A DNA stretch of 35,018 nt from a virus. Of this stretch, positions 21,476 through 29,490 are shown piece after piece. The position numbers and the translations under genes are program-made. The notes beneath the pieces were generated by a model. That model saw nothing but the letters and a program-made list of their open reading frames with translations, did not search any database and was not told where the DNA came from. The stretch spans positions 1 to 35,018 of IMG/VR virus record IMGVR_UViG_3300005471_000038, one strand, 5' to 3'. Within the stretch, counting starts at the first letter, position 1; every line of letters begins with the position of its first letter.

Positions 21476-22080
21476 GTGGCCCAACAGCAAACGAGATCAA
21501 GACGCAATTAAAAACGCTACTCACGCCGGTGATTGGGACCGGCGGCACATACAAGACACTGATCCTTGACTACATGGCGATGGCGTTTACGACAGGTGAG
21601 CCTGAAGACGCAACGGTGATTCAGTCTTCACTCGATACTGCGACAACGCAGGGCGGCGATACAGTCAAGCGGATTAACTGCCTGATGATTACTGAGGACG
21701 GATTCGGACAGGCGCCGGCGCAAAAGGATTCGACGCGACTCGAGACACGACCACGGGGCAAAAACATCGTAACGCGCAAGTTCCTGCTCACTTCGATTTA
21801 CCAATTCGGCAAAGTTGGTCAGAACGATCCAAACGTAACCGTAAGTGAGAATGTACACTCAGCCATCAACGAGGCTATCAGAACAGAATTGAACAAGAAT
21901 CCAAAACTTGGCTTTGCGGTAGTTGGGGTGAACGGAGTGGCCGGACCGGGAGCGTTCATTGAAGGGCACGACGGCCTGCAAAATCCGAGACCATACCTTG
22001 ACGGTTTTGGCGGGACGGCTTGCCATGTTTCTGTAATGCCGTTGACCGTAAGAGTTAATGAAGCACTGGAAGGGAACTAA
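21472..22080 (+). CDS. Tail terminator candidate
   Basis: A 202-residue protein. Order in the genome (after gp10-like, before tail tube) and an alpha/beta composition fit tail terminator proteins, which cap the tail tube and set the head joint. Notable segments are KTQLKTLLTPVIGTGGTYKT, LLTSIYQFGKVGQNDPNVTV and CHVSVMPLTVRVNEALEGN, the last a closing strand typical of the fold. The family is not certain. It ends one base before the next start. Confidence 0.5.
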   Translation: MSGPTANEIKTQLKTLLTPVIGTGGTYKTLILDYMAMAFTTGEPEDATVIQSSLDTATTQGGDTVKRINCLMITEDGFGQAPAQKDSTRLETRPRGKNIVTRKFLLTSIYQFGKVGQNDPNVTVSENVHSAINEAIRTELNKNPKLGFAVVGVNGVAGPGAFIEGHDGLQNPRPYLDGFGGTACHVSVMPLTVRVNEALEGN

Positions 22081-22081
22081 G

Positions 22082-22699
22082 ATGAACCTAAGTGAAGCCA
22101 TCATGATCGGAAGATCTCTCAGGCCGGAAACGCATCAAGGCGAGATGTTTTCACGTCTTGCAAACCTCGACACGCTCGGCTCAGACGTGTGGGGCGCGGC
22201 ATCTGAAGCAGTTCACTCGCAGGTTGCTAAACGAGACTGGACTGAGGGGACTTTAAGCGCAGACCGCGAGTACGCATCCCACATCCTCGAAAAATACTTT
22301 AGCCGCTACTGGCGAATGCCTGCAATTTGTCCCGGAGCCAAGCCCCTCTCGCTCACTGAGGGCGGCGGTCGAGTCATTAACGCCAGGGGCGAATATAAGA
22401 TCGAGGGCGAACGCGAGCGGATCATCGGCACTCTTACCACGGCTTGCCGTGAGGTTGTTTCCCTGGGCCAGTTGATTGGGCATATGTTCTACGTCCACAA
22501 CTGGACCAGCCATGAATGCGCGCAAGCAGTGAAGTGGTATGAAGAAATGAAGCAGCCAATTATGCCAGCAACGTTTTTCGACCATCATCAGGAAGAGTCG
22601 GTGCGCCGATCAATTGCCCAACAGGTAGTGCGCGACGCGCGTCAGCGTGAGATTCAACGACATCAGCGAGTCTCGAGTCACAGAGTTTACGGTCACTAA
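22082..22699 (+). CDS. Conserved phage protein of the tail region, unknown
   Basis: A 205-residue protein from ATG 22082, preceded by GGAAGG. The opening LSEAIMIGRSLRPETHQG and the segment LGSDVWGAASEAVHSQV recall a small protein type that begins L-EAI-G in many phages and contains a CALGAA-like turn; here the related cysteines are largely absent. The remainder has KWYEEMKQPIMPATFFDHHQ and a basic, His-rich tail. Function unknown. Confidence 0.5.
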   Translation: MNLSEAIMIGRSLRPETHQGEMFSRLANLDTLGSDVWGAASEAVHSQVAKRDWTEGTLSADREYASHILEKYFSRYWRMPAICPGAKPLSLTEGGGRVINARGEYKIEGERERIIGTLTTACREVVSLGQLIGHMFYVHNWTSHECAQAVKWYEEMKQPIMPATFFDHHQEESVRRSIAQQVVRDARQREIQRHQRVSSHRVYGH

Positions 22700-22713
22700 T
22701 CAGGAGGTCATCA

Positions 22714-23469
22714 ATGCCGCTCTTCAGTGGTCAAGGCCCAGTGTTTCACGCCGAGCGAGACGGATCCGGCAACCCGGTTAACTTCGCCTGGTTTGGTAAT
22801 TCACCAGATGCAACGCTCGGCCTGTCAACCGAGACACTCACGCACAAAGAGTCGTACACGGGCAATCGGACAACGGACGCTCGAATTATTACAGAGTTGA
22901 CGGCGACCATCGCAATCACCGTGGACGATTTCAAGGAAGCGAACATGGCGATCGTTTCCTATGGCACCGCGGCTGCAGTCTCTGGCGGTGCCGTGACAGG
23001 CGAAGCCGTGCTCTCGACTGTGCCGGTAGTCGGCGAGCGTTACGCCTTGAAAGCCACGGGGCGTGTCTCTGCCGTGACCCTGTACGGCAACGCGGTTTCA
23101 ATCTCTAATACCAAGTACTCAATTGACGCCTCTGGCGTGATTGTGTTTAGCGACGTTTCAGGGATCGCCGCACCGATTACCGCGGACTACACAAATGCGG
23201 CATCTCGACAGGTCGGTGTGTTCAAAACAGCTCCGCCAGAGAAGCACATCCGGATCGACGGTTACAATACGGCTCGGACGGTCAGCGGTGATTTTGAGCG
23301 AGTCGTTGCTGAGGCATTCAAGACGCGACTCGATCCCCTGGAGAATCTCGGCTTGATTAATGACGAATTTGGAACTGCCGTGGTCAATGGTTCGGTTCTA
23401 GTGGACACGACAAAGGCCGCAGCCGCCGCGACGGGCCAATTTGCCCGATTCATCTACTTCGATGCGTAA
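22714..23469 (+). CDS. Major tail (tube) protein
   Basis: A 251-residue protein; a strong AGGAGG precedes ATG 22714. It is beta-rich throughout: WFGNSPDATLGLSTETLTHK, RIITELTATIAITVDDFKEA, YALKATGRVSAVTLYGNAV, and a closing VNGSVLVDTTKAAAAATGQ. The early strand-plus-helix plan (G...TE-L...DD-F-...N) matches tail tube proteins of siphoviruses. It lies just upstream of the G/GT chaperones, as in lambda. The strong SD fits high expression. Confidence 0.75.
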   Translation: MPLFSGQGPVFHAERDGSGNPVNFAWFGNSPDATLGLSTETLTHKESYTGNRTTDARIITELTATIAITVDDFKEANMAIVSYGTAAAVSGGAVTGEAVLSTVPVVGERYALKATGRVSAVTLYGNAVSISNTKYSIDASGVIVFSDVSGIAAPITADYTNAASRQVGVFKTAPPEKHIRIDGYNTARTVSGDFERVVAEAFKTRLDPLENLGLINDEFGTAVVNGSVLVDTTKAAAAATGQFARFIYFDA

Positions 23470-23481
23470 GGGAGAACACCG

Positions 23482-23796
23482 ATGCCGCAGTACGAGAAAC
23501 GAGACAATGACGGGAAGCTGGTCGAGACGATTACCGTTACCGAGGAAGTCCTAAAACAGGATCCTTATGCTGTGGTCAAGTTCCGCTCAGGGGAGAAAGA
23601 CGCTCAGCCGCCAACTGCACCCGAGGGCTACGATTACATTGCGAGGATGGATGGTGATCCCGACGTGCCCGTGTCCGGTGTGAGCGTTTTCATCTTTGCA
23701 AAGAAGGACGCGTACACGCGCGAGAGGCCGGCGGTGATGGGAGTGAAGCCCGCAGCATCGGGAACTAAGCCCGAGACTCCAGTGGAGGCCAAATAA
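23482..23796 (+). CDS. Small tail-region protein
   Basis: A 104-residue protein with GGGAGAA before ATG 23482. It is charged and Pro-rich (KFRSGEKDAQPPTAPEGYDY, RPAVMGVKPAASGTKPETPV) with a short beta core (VSVFIFAKKDAYTR). It is placed between the tail tube and the G-type chaperone. I assign no family. Confidence 0.55.
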   Translation: MPQYEKRDNDGKLVETITVTEEVLKQDPYAVVKFRSGEKDAQPPTAPEGYDYIARMDGDPDVPVSGVSVFIFAKKDAYTRERPAVMGVKPAASGTKPETPVEAK

Positions 23797-23797
23797 G

Positions 23798-24316
23798 GTG
23801 GAAGCCGCAACCCAAGATCAAGTCTCAACGCGCCGCGATCAACGTTCGACAGCCGATCAAGCGAGCGAGCTGCAGAACCTTGCGAATATTCCTGTGACCG
23901 TTCCGGCGTTCGGCCGGGAGTACCAAATCTCTCGATTCAGCATTCACCAACTGGCCCAGGCGATGACATATCTCGGTCCGTTGCAATATGTGGTGCAGCA
24001 GTTCGCTGACAGACGTGAGGGGATATCGCAGGGCGAGATCGTTAGTATCGTGCTTGGCGCTTTGTCGATATCGGGTGAGTCGGTAATTGGGCTGATCTCC
24101 GTTGCGACCACCGAACCGATCGAGTGGATTGGCGCGCAGAAAGACGAACTCGCCGCGCTCGAGCTGCTCACGGCTACTATCGAAAAGAACACGCATTTTT
24201 TTTCCCAAGAGAACATCGAGAGGTACAAGGCGCTGCTCGGAAGGCTTCAGGCCGCGATCCCGGCGCTCTCTGGTCTTACGTCAACACCCTCGTCCAGCAC
24301 GGACACGACTACCTAA
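23798..24316 (+). CDS. Tail assembly chaperone G-like (zero-frame product)
   Basis: A 172-residue protein, GTG start at 23798 behind AAGG. Mostly helical: VPAFGREYQISRFSIHQLAQ, then VVQQFADRREGISQGEIVSI, then ELAALELLTATIEKNTHFFS. Position directly before the tape measure and after the tail tube identifies it as the G-type chaperone, which coats the tape measure during tail assembly. A U8 slippery run lies in codons 133-136. The zero-frame end (LSGLTSTPSSSTDTTT) is low complexity. Confidence 0.75.
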   Translation: MEAATQDQVSTRRDQRSTADQASELQNLANIPVTVPAFGREYQISRFSIHQLAQAMTYLGPLQYVVQQFADRREGISQGEIVSIVLGALSISGESVIGLISVATTEPIEWIGAQKDELAALELLTATIEKNTHFFSQENIERYKALLGRLQAAIPALSGLTSTPSSSTDTTT

Positions 24317-24696
24317 CAATTCTCCATCACTACACGTGGGATCACCTCACCAGATTCCTACGAGATATCGATGCGCAGCGACGACGCGATCGAATTCTCG
24401 GAATCTATGACCGGCGCATTGCACAAGCCGCCGATAAAGGCTTCAAGGAAGCGACTCGACGGCTTCGCGAAGAGGACCGACTCATCCGGATCAACGAGGC
24501 AAGGCTAGAAGGACGTCGATATCAGGAACCCTCTACAGAGCAAGAGCAAGCCGCTTTTGATGCTCAACAACACGAGTACTTCAGCGACTGGAGCGCGGGC
24601 GAGCAGGAGCGATTTAAGGGCCAGCAGTCTGCATTGTGGGCTTTGATTCCAGAGAAACACAGAGCAAAGGCAGAAAGATTTGCACGAGGACACTGA
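23798..24696 (+). CDS. Tail assembly chaperone GT-like (frameshifted product)
   Basis: A -1 shift at the U8 run gives about 135 residues of the G-like part joined to 164 residues read to 24696, near 299 in all. The added part (LTILHHYTWDHLTRFLRDID, IYDRRIAQAADKGFKEATRR, QHEYFSDWSAGEQERFKGQ) is helical and charged, and the HHYTWD-LT start matches T-type domains. This frame has no good start of its own. A G/GT pair before the tape measure is a near-universal siphovirus arrangement; GT recruits tail tube protein. The frame between 24205 and about 24265 is Arg-rich, so the precise slip point could be later. Confidence 0.7.
24196..24203 (+). promoter_or_regulatory. Programmed -1 frameshift site (U8)
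   Basis: Eight T residues, 24196-24203. In the G-like frame they read T TTT TTT, a perfect X XXY YYZ heptamer (CAT TTT TTT TCC). A slip of one base back enters the frame that is open from 24079 to 24696 and encodes the T-like domain. Confidence 0.75.
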
Positions 24697-24698
24697 AG

Positions 24699-24887
24699 AT
24701 GCTGATTGATGCTCGTTGCTATAACTGCAATCACTTCCTCTGCCAGATAAGCCATAACCTGGTGGGCGTGGTCAGATTAAAATGCTCGCGCTGCAAAAAG
24801 CTGAACGACATCTCACTCGCGACCGTCCTCAAACAAACAACTTCTGATAAGATGAAGACACCTGCCACAGTGAGCACCCGCGCGTAG
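24699..24887 (+). CDS. Com-like zinc-ribbon protein 2
   Basis: A 62-residue protein from ATG 24699 with GAGGA 8 bases upstream. ARCYNCNHFLCQISHN then VRLKCSRCKKLNDI has the full C7-x2-C10 ... C29-x2-C32 zinc ribbon and closely follows Mu Com (RC-NCN-LL ... IRCPRCK), including its length. Com proteins bind RNA and open a hairpin that hides a start site. A 7-bp hairpin masking the tape measure SD begins 21 bases after this gene ends. No mom-like modification gene is present, so the natural target may be the tape measure mRNA. Confidence 0.75.
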   Translation: MLIDARCYNCNHFLCQISHNLVGVVRLKCSRCKKLNDISLATVLKQTTSDKMKTPATVSTRA

Positions 24888-24907
24888 TATCGCCAGAGAG
24901 CCGAGTG

Positions 24908-24926
24908 GAAATCCAAAGAGGATTTC
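24908..24926 (+). promoter_or_regulatory. RNA hairpin masking the tape measure SD
   Basis: GAAATCC (24908-24914) pairs perfectly with GGATTTC (24920-24926) around a 5-base AAAGA loop. The SD AGAGGA (24917-24922) lies partly in the loop and partly in the right arm, 10 bases before the TTG at 24933. The structure and the TTG start should both lower translation. Confidence 0.5.
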
Positions 24927-24932
24927 TATCGG

Positions 24933-27900
24933 TTGTCAACACCTGAATCAAAGATCGTAATCGCAATTGAAACGCTGCTTAGAGGGCTACCCAAGGCAGA
25001 GCGAGATCTCGATCGATTCACTAAGAAGCTGCAGAACACCGCGAACGTTAAGCCTCGCGACACCGCGCAAAGTTTTTCACGAGCAACCCAGGGCGCAGAA
25101 AAACAGGCTCAGGCGTTTCGAAAACTTCAACTCGCATCCGCAGAACTGGACGCGCGACAGAAACGCCTTGAGGCGTCGCAACTGCGCAATGCAAACGCGA
25201 TGGAGCGTGCTCGCCTAGCGGCGGCGCGTCTCGAACGGCAAAAGCTGAGCCTCTCCCGTTCATCCGGAACTCTTGAGAAGTCACTCGGGAAGATCGGAAC
25301 GACACTAAACCGGGCTGGCAGCGGTCTCCAGTCGTTTGGACGGACCTTGTCGGTCGCCTTAACAGCGCCGCTCGCTGCTCTTGGTATCGTCGCGGTTGAT
25401 TCAGCGAAGGACATTGATGCCGAAGTCAATACGCTAAAAGCCTTCACGGGCGGTGCTGAAGCGGCGGAAGTACGGTTACAAGAACTGATCAAAACCGCCG
25501 GACAAACACCTGGACTGACAACATCGCTCGGATTGATGTTGGATTCTCAGTTACGCCTCGCGAAAGTAACGGTCAGCACGATCGATAAAGTCCTACCTGC
25601 CATCGGACGGTTGAATGCGGTCCAGCAAATAGAAGACCCGGCGCGATTTTCTCAAAACCTTGTTCAGTTAGTGTCGCAGAACTTTGAACGCACCGACCTC
25701 AAGGAGCTTGTCGGACAGTCACCGGTTGCTGGCCAGATCATCGCGGAGCTGCTCAACGTTGATTCTCCGGTCAACGCAAAGGCAGTTCGCGAGTCAGCGA
25801 AGAAGATGGGCCTCACAACCACAGACGCATTCTTTACTGCGTTTGCTGAGGCGGCCTCGCGAAATCAGGCGCTTAACAATGTTACTGAATCAATTGGCTC
25901 GCAACTCGCCAAACAAGCGGATCGGTTGACGTTCGCACTGCGACCTTTGGGGCTCGCGATCCTGAACGCGATCACGCCGGCGATAAACGCGCTCATCCCG
26001 GTTGTTGAAAAACTTAGCAATGGCTTTGCGAATTTACCCCAACCAGGACAACAGGCCTTGTTGGTGATCGGTGGTCTCGCGGCGTTGCTTGGACCAGCGT
26101 TGGTTCTCATTGGCGGACTTGTGACCGGGCTGGGAAGTTTGGCGGGGGCCATTGGCGTCGTCGCCTCCGTCATAGGCACAATCGGACTGCCGGCGCTCGC
26201 CGCATTGATCGGAGGGGTAGTAGCGATCATCGGTGAGTGGGTCGCGATCCTCGCGGCATTGGGTCTTGCCTGGAAAACGAATTTCCTCAACATAAGAGGA
26301 CTCGTTACATCGGCGGCAGCGGCGGTGTTGAGCGCCTTTCAACGCATCCGCGCAGTTATCCAGGAAGCTGTCCAGCGCATTCTTCCGGATCTCCAGTCAA
26401 TCACCGCAAAAGTGCTCGGATTCATCACCGCAGCGTGGGAGAGGTACGGGAAGTCCGTCGTCGAGGTCATCAGTAAGAGCTTTGAGGTCATCACCCGAAC
26501 CGTCGAAGCATTTTTGCGCTTCTTTGGGAACGTTGTCGATCTTATTGTGAAATTAATCGACGGAGACTGGCGTGGCGCGTGGAGGGCCTTTTCGCGAATC
26601 ATCATCAACGCGCTCGACAGCCTGTCCGAATTTTTCTCGAAAGCGATTCAGATAATCGATCGTGGCATGAAAACTATGGTCGCGTTCATTATCCGTCAGG
26701 CATTTGCGTTTGCGGATGCTGGCGCCTCTTTGGCCTCGCGTCTCATCCTTTCTTTGGCAGCGACCTTCATCGCGGGCTCGCCTCAAATCTCCGATGCTCT
26801 ATCGAAGATGATTCTGCTGGCTGCGGCAGATGTAGCACTTGGACCAGCAGCCGGAATCATACGCACCCGCTTAATTGCAGAAATGCGAAAAGCCGCGGCA
26901 GAAGGGTTGGCAGTTGGCGCTGGTAGCGCCGCTTTGGACACCGCCAACCTTGGCCCCAACGTGGGACCAAGTGCCGGGATCTTCCGCCAAAAGAGTGGAC
27001 GTGGAGCCGGGGGATCGTCGGACGGCAAGGGAGACAAACAGGCCGCGAATGCTCTCAGAAAGGCACAGAAAGAACTAGCCAAAGCACAGACAGAATTCGC
27101 CGACACTGAGGCCCAGAATCGGATTGCCCTCACACGCGCCGGCATCGAGCAACAGCTTGCGTTAACTCAAGATGGGCTAAATCGAGAATCCGAAGCACTG
27201 AAAAATAGTTTTGATGAACGTACCGCGTCGGTCCGGAAGTATTTCGAAGAACGTAAACGTTTGGAAGAAGCGCAGATTGATGCTGAGCTCGCCAAAGAAA
27301 AAGGCCTGAGCCGTGCACTCGACGAAGAATTCGCCGAACGTCGCAAGCAAATCCAGCGCGAATTTACCGATGTCGTTGAGGAAATCAATCGAGATCCAAA
27401 ACTAAAGGGACGCGCGAAAGAGATTGCGCTTCAGACGGCAGAGCAGGAAAAGCAAACCAAGCTCGCCAAAGAGTTTAATGATTGGGAAACGCAGGGCGCC
27501 GAAATCAGCACGCGTATTCTCCTGCTTCAAAAGAAGCGTAAGGATGTCGCGACTGATCTCACCCGTGAGGAACGGAACCTACTTAAAGAAATCGGGAAAC
27601 AAGAAACCGAGTTATCGGCCGAATTACTTGACGAACAAGGAAGCACGGCAGACGCCGCGGCTATAAGGCTCAGACAGCGATTCAAAGACACAATCGAAGA
27701 ATTGCGGGTTGATGTTTCCGGGCTCACGCCTGAATTGCAAGCAGCCTTTAATAATGTCGACATATCAACCCTGCGTGCTCACCTGGAAGAACTACCTCAG
27801 CCCGTAAGAGATCTGCTTGAACTGCTCGACATCGCTTCAAAGCGCGCGGTTATTCAGCAACAGAGTGTCGACGTCGAGCGAACGCTTGCTGAATTGAGAC

Positions 27901-29078
27901 TTCACGAAACAACGATCCAAAACAAGGTGCTGGATGGCGTTGTGAGTGAGAAGGACGCAAGAGCGGCGATCCTCGCGATTCAGGGTCTCACCCGAGATCG
28001 CCTGCTTGACACTCTCCAAGCGCAACTCCAACTCGCAGAATCCACCAAAGGTCAAGAAGACGAGGCATTACGCATCCGAGCACAGATTCAGGAAGTGCAG
28101 CGTCTTGGCGCGGTGATCGATGGCGTCGGACAGCAAATTAATCAGGATTTGTTTTCGGATATCGAGCAGGGCTTCGAAGGGATCTTCCAGAATGCTCGGC
28201 GCGGATTTGATGGTCTGAAAGACGCCGCTATCTCTTTTGGTGAGTCACTTCTAAATACACTCAACAAGATTGCCGCGCAAAGCATTACGGACAAACTGGA
28301 GGGCATTTTCAAACCAGCGGCGGGCGATACCAAAGGAACCCCCGGAGGTTTTCTCTCTAAACTGTTCGGACTCCAACCGAAGGTCGCTGATACCACAGCG
28401 GCAACTGCGCTCGCAAGCGCCGGAACGGCCGCCGGAACCGCGCTCACCACCGGCGGCACAGCAGCAGCGACAGCGTTAACCACGAGCAGTGCCATGGCAT
28501 CGACAACGTGGCTTTCGAGTGTCGCCACCTCTGCCGCGTCTTTCGCGTCTTCGATTATCGCGGCTGGGGCCGCGTTTGCCGCGAGTGTGGCGGCGGGGGC
28601 AGGGGCGCAAGCAGTGGGCGGGCTGGGCAGCGCTTTCGCTGCGGCCACAGGAATATTTCCAGCCGTTCCCGGCGGCATGGGCCATATCGTAGAGGGCGGC
28701 TATCCAGAAGCGGTCTTAACGACAGATCCGAAACATGCCGCACGGCAGTTTGAGATCCTGAAGTCCTACCTGGCTCAAACAAAAGGATTGTTCGGTCGCA
28801 TGCCCAGTTTTGCAGCGGGCGGTTTCATTACACCCCGACAAGCGGAAATGGATTTGCTCGGATCCGTCATGCGTTCTCCTTCGCACATCGACGCTTTGCC
28901 TCATGCGGCCCTCGCCCACGCCGGCGGACGATCGTCCGAGATTCGTTTGCGACAAATCTTGACCACTGAAAATTTAGTTCCGGAATTCCTGAATAGTCCG
29001 GAAGGAGAAACCATTATCAAAACGCACTTGATGAAAAACCAGCATTTGATCAGTCGATTAGCAAACAGGAGAAGTTAA
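24933..29078 (+). CDS. Tape measure protein
   Basis: A 1381-residue protein, TTG start with AGAGGA inside a hairpin. The N-terminus (SKIVIAIETLLRGLPKAERD) is typical of tape measures. Coiled coil covers about 30-110 and 700-1070. A hydrophobic block at about 370-450 (LLVIGGLAALLGPALVLIGG) may insert in the host membrane during DNA entry. An Ala/Thr-rich low-complexity stretch (about 1150-1230) precedes a conserved end with GIFPAVPGGMGHIVEGGYPE. Length sets tail length: at the usual 0.15 nm per residue this gives roughly 200 nm. It follows the GT chaperones and a Com-like gene. Confidence 0.93.
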   Translation: MSTPESKIVIAIETLLRGLPKAERDLDRFTKKLQNTANVKPRDTAQSFSRATQGAEKQAQAFRKLQLASAELDARQKRLEASQLRNANAMERARLAAARLERQKLSLSRSSGTLEKSLGKIGTTLNRAGSGLQSFGRTLSVALTAPLAALGIVAVDSAKDIDAEVNTLKAFTGGAEAAEVRLQELIKTAGQTPGLTTSLGLMLDSQLRLAKVTVSTIDKVLPAIGRLNAVQQIEDPARFSQNLVQLVSQNFERTDLKELVGQSPVAGQIIAELLNVDSPVNAKAVRESAKKMGLTTTDAFFTAFAEAASRNQALNNVTESIGSQLAKQADRLTFALRPLGLAILNAITPAINALIPVVEKLSNGFANLPQPGQQALLVIGGLAALLGPALVLIGGLVTGLGSLAGAIGVVASVIGTIGLPALAALIGGVVAIIGEWVAILAALGLAWKTNFLNIRGLVTSAAAAVLSAFQRIRAVIQEAVQRILPDLQSITAKVLGFITAAWERYGKSVVEVISKSFEVITRTVEAFLRFFGNVVDLIVKLIDGDWRGAWRAFSRIIINALDSLSEFFSKAIQIIDRGMKTMVAFIIRQAFAFADAGASLASRLILSLAATFIAGSPQISDALSKMILLAAADVALGPAAGIIRTRLIAEMRKAAAEGLAVGAGSAALDTANLGPNVGPSAGIFRQKSGRGAGGSSDGKGDKQAANALRKAQKELAKAQTEFADTEAQNRIALTRAGIEQQLALTQDGLNRESEALKNSFDERTASVRKYFEERKRLEEAQIDAELAKEKGLSRALDEEFAERRKQIQREFTDVVEEINRDPKLKGRAKEIALQTAEQEKQTKLAKEFNDWETQGAEISTRILLLQKKRKDVATDLTREERNLLKEIGKQETELSAELLDEQGSTADAAAIRLRQRFKDTIEELRVDVSGLTPELQAAFNNVDISTLRAHLEELPQPVRDLLELLDIASKRAVIQQQSVDVERTLAELRLHETTIQNKVLDGVVSEKDARAAILAIQGLTRDRLLDTLQAQLQLAESTKGQEDEALRIRAQIQEVQRLGAVIDGVGQQINQDLFSDIEQGFEGIFQNARRGFDGLKDAAISFGESLLNTLNKIAAQSITDKLEGIFKPAAGDTKGTPGGFLSKLFGLQPKVADTTAATALASAGTAAGTALTTGGTAAATALTTSSAMASTTWLSSVATSAASFASSIIAAGAAFAASVAAGAGAQAVGGLGSAFAAATGIFPAVPGGMGHIVEGGYPEAVLTTDPKHAARQFEILKSYLAQTKGLFGRMPSFAAGGFITPRQAEMDLLGSVMRSPSHIDALPHAALAHAGGRSSEIRLRQILTTENLVPEFLNSPEGETIIKTHLMKNQHLISRLANRRS

Positions 29079-29079
29079 G

Positions 29080-29490
29080 GTGCCCGGATTTATAGGATTC
29101 AGCGTAGCCAGCGAGATCTACGACTTTCTTTACAACGGTGTCGCGATCGATATCGAAGCCGATCTCTACATGCGTTTGCTGGTCGAGCCATCAAGCAGAG
29201 CGGGCGGCGGAACCGAGACAAATTACGATGGTTATGAGCGCTACACAATCACTCGAGACGGATCGGTCTTCGCCGCCACGGTGAACGGGAGAATTGCTAA
29301 TTCAGCTCTCATTGAATATCCGTCGCCCAGCACACTTGGAAACGGGAACCTTGTGTTTTTCGACATCGTCGACACTCCATCAGGAGCATTCACAAAAATC
29401 TATAACGGAGGTCCGATTCTGCCCGCAAAGGTGGTCCAGGTCGGCAAGGCTCCGAAGTTCTCATCGGGCAAGCTTGTATTCACTCTCTAA
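29080..29490 (+). CDS. Tail-tip-region beta protein
   Basis: A 136-residue protein, GTG at 29080 with AGGAG just upstream. It opens FIGFSVASEIYDFLYNG, continues with ADLYMRLLVEPSSRAGGG, NYDGYERYTITRDGSVF, ALIEYPSPSTLGNG, LVFFDIVDTPSGAF and ends KFSSGKLVFTL. This order (N-terminal helix ending FG, then LYVGL, Y-RV, F-AT, G-L-F) is a widespread small phage structural family that places strands L-V, I-F and L-L at fixed points. It lies where lambda M or GTA gp12 is found. A tail-tip or fibre-attachment role is likely. Confidence 0.6.
   Translation: MPGFIGFSVASEIYDFLYNGVAIDIEADLYMRLLVEPSSRAGGGTETNYDGYERYTITRDGSVFAATVNGRIANSALIEYPSPSTLGNGNLVFFDIVDTPSGAFTKIYNGGPILPAKVVQVGKAPKFSSGKLVFTL

Noticed and set aside
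24196-24203. T8 run as a sequencing error
   Set aside because: The zero frame continues with a normal stop, and a G/GT frameshift is expected at this place; an error cannot be fully excluded without reads.
28142-28678. Minus-strand Ala-rich ORF of 178 codons
   Set aside because: It is a shadow of the Ala/Thr-rich low-complexity part of the tape measure gene.
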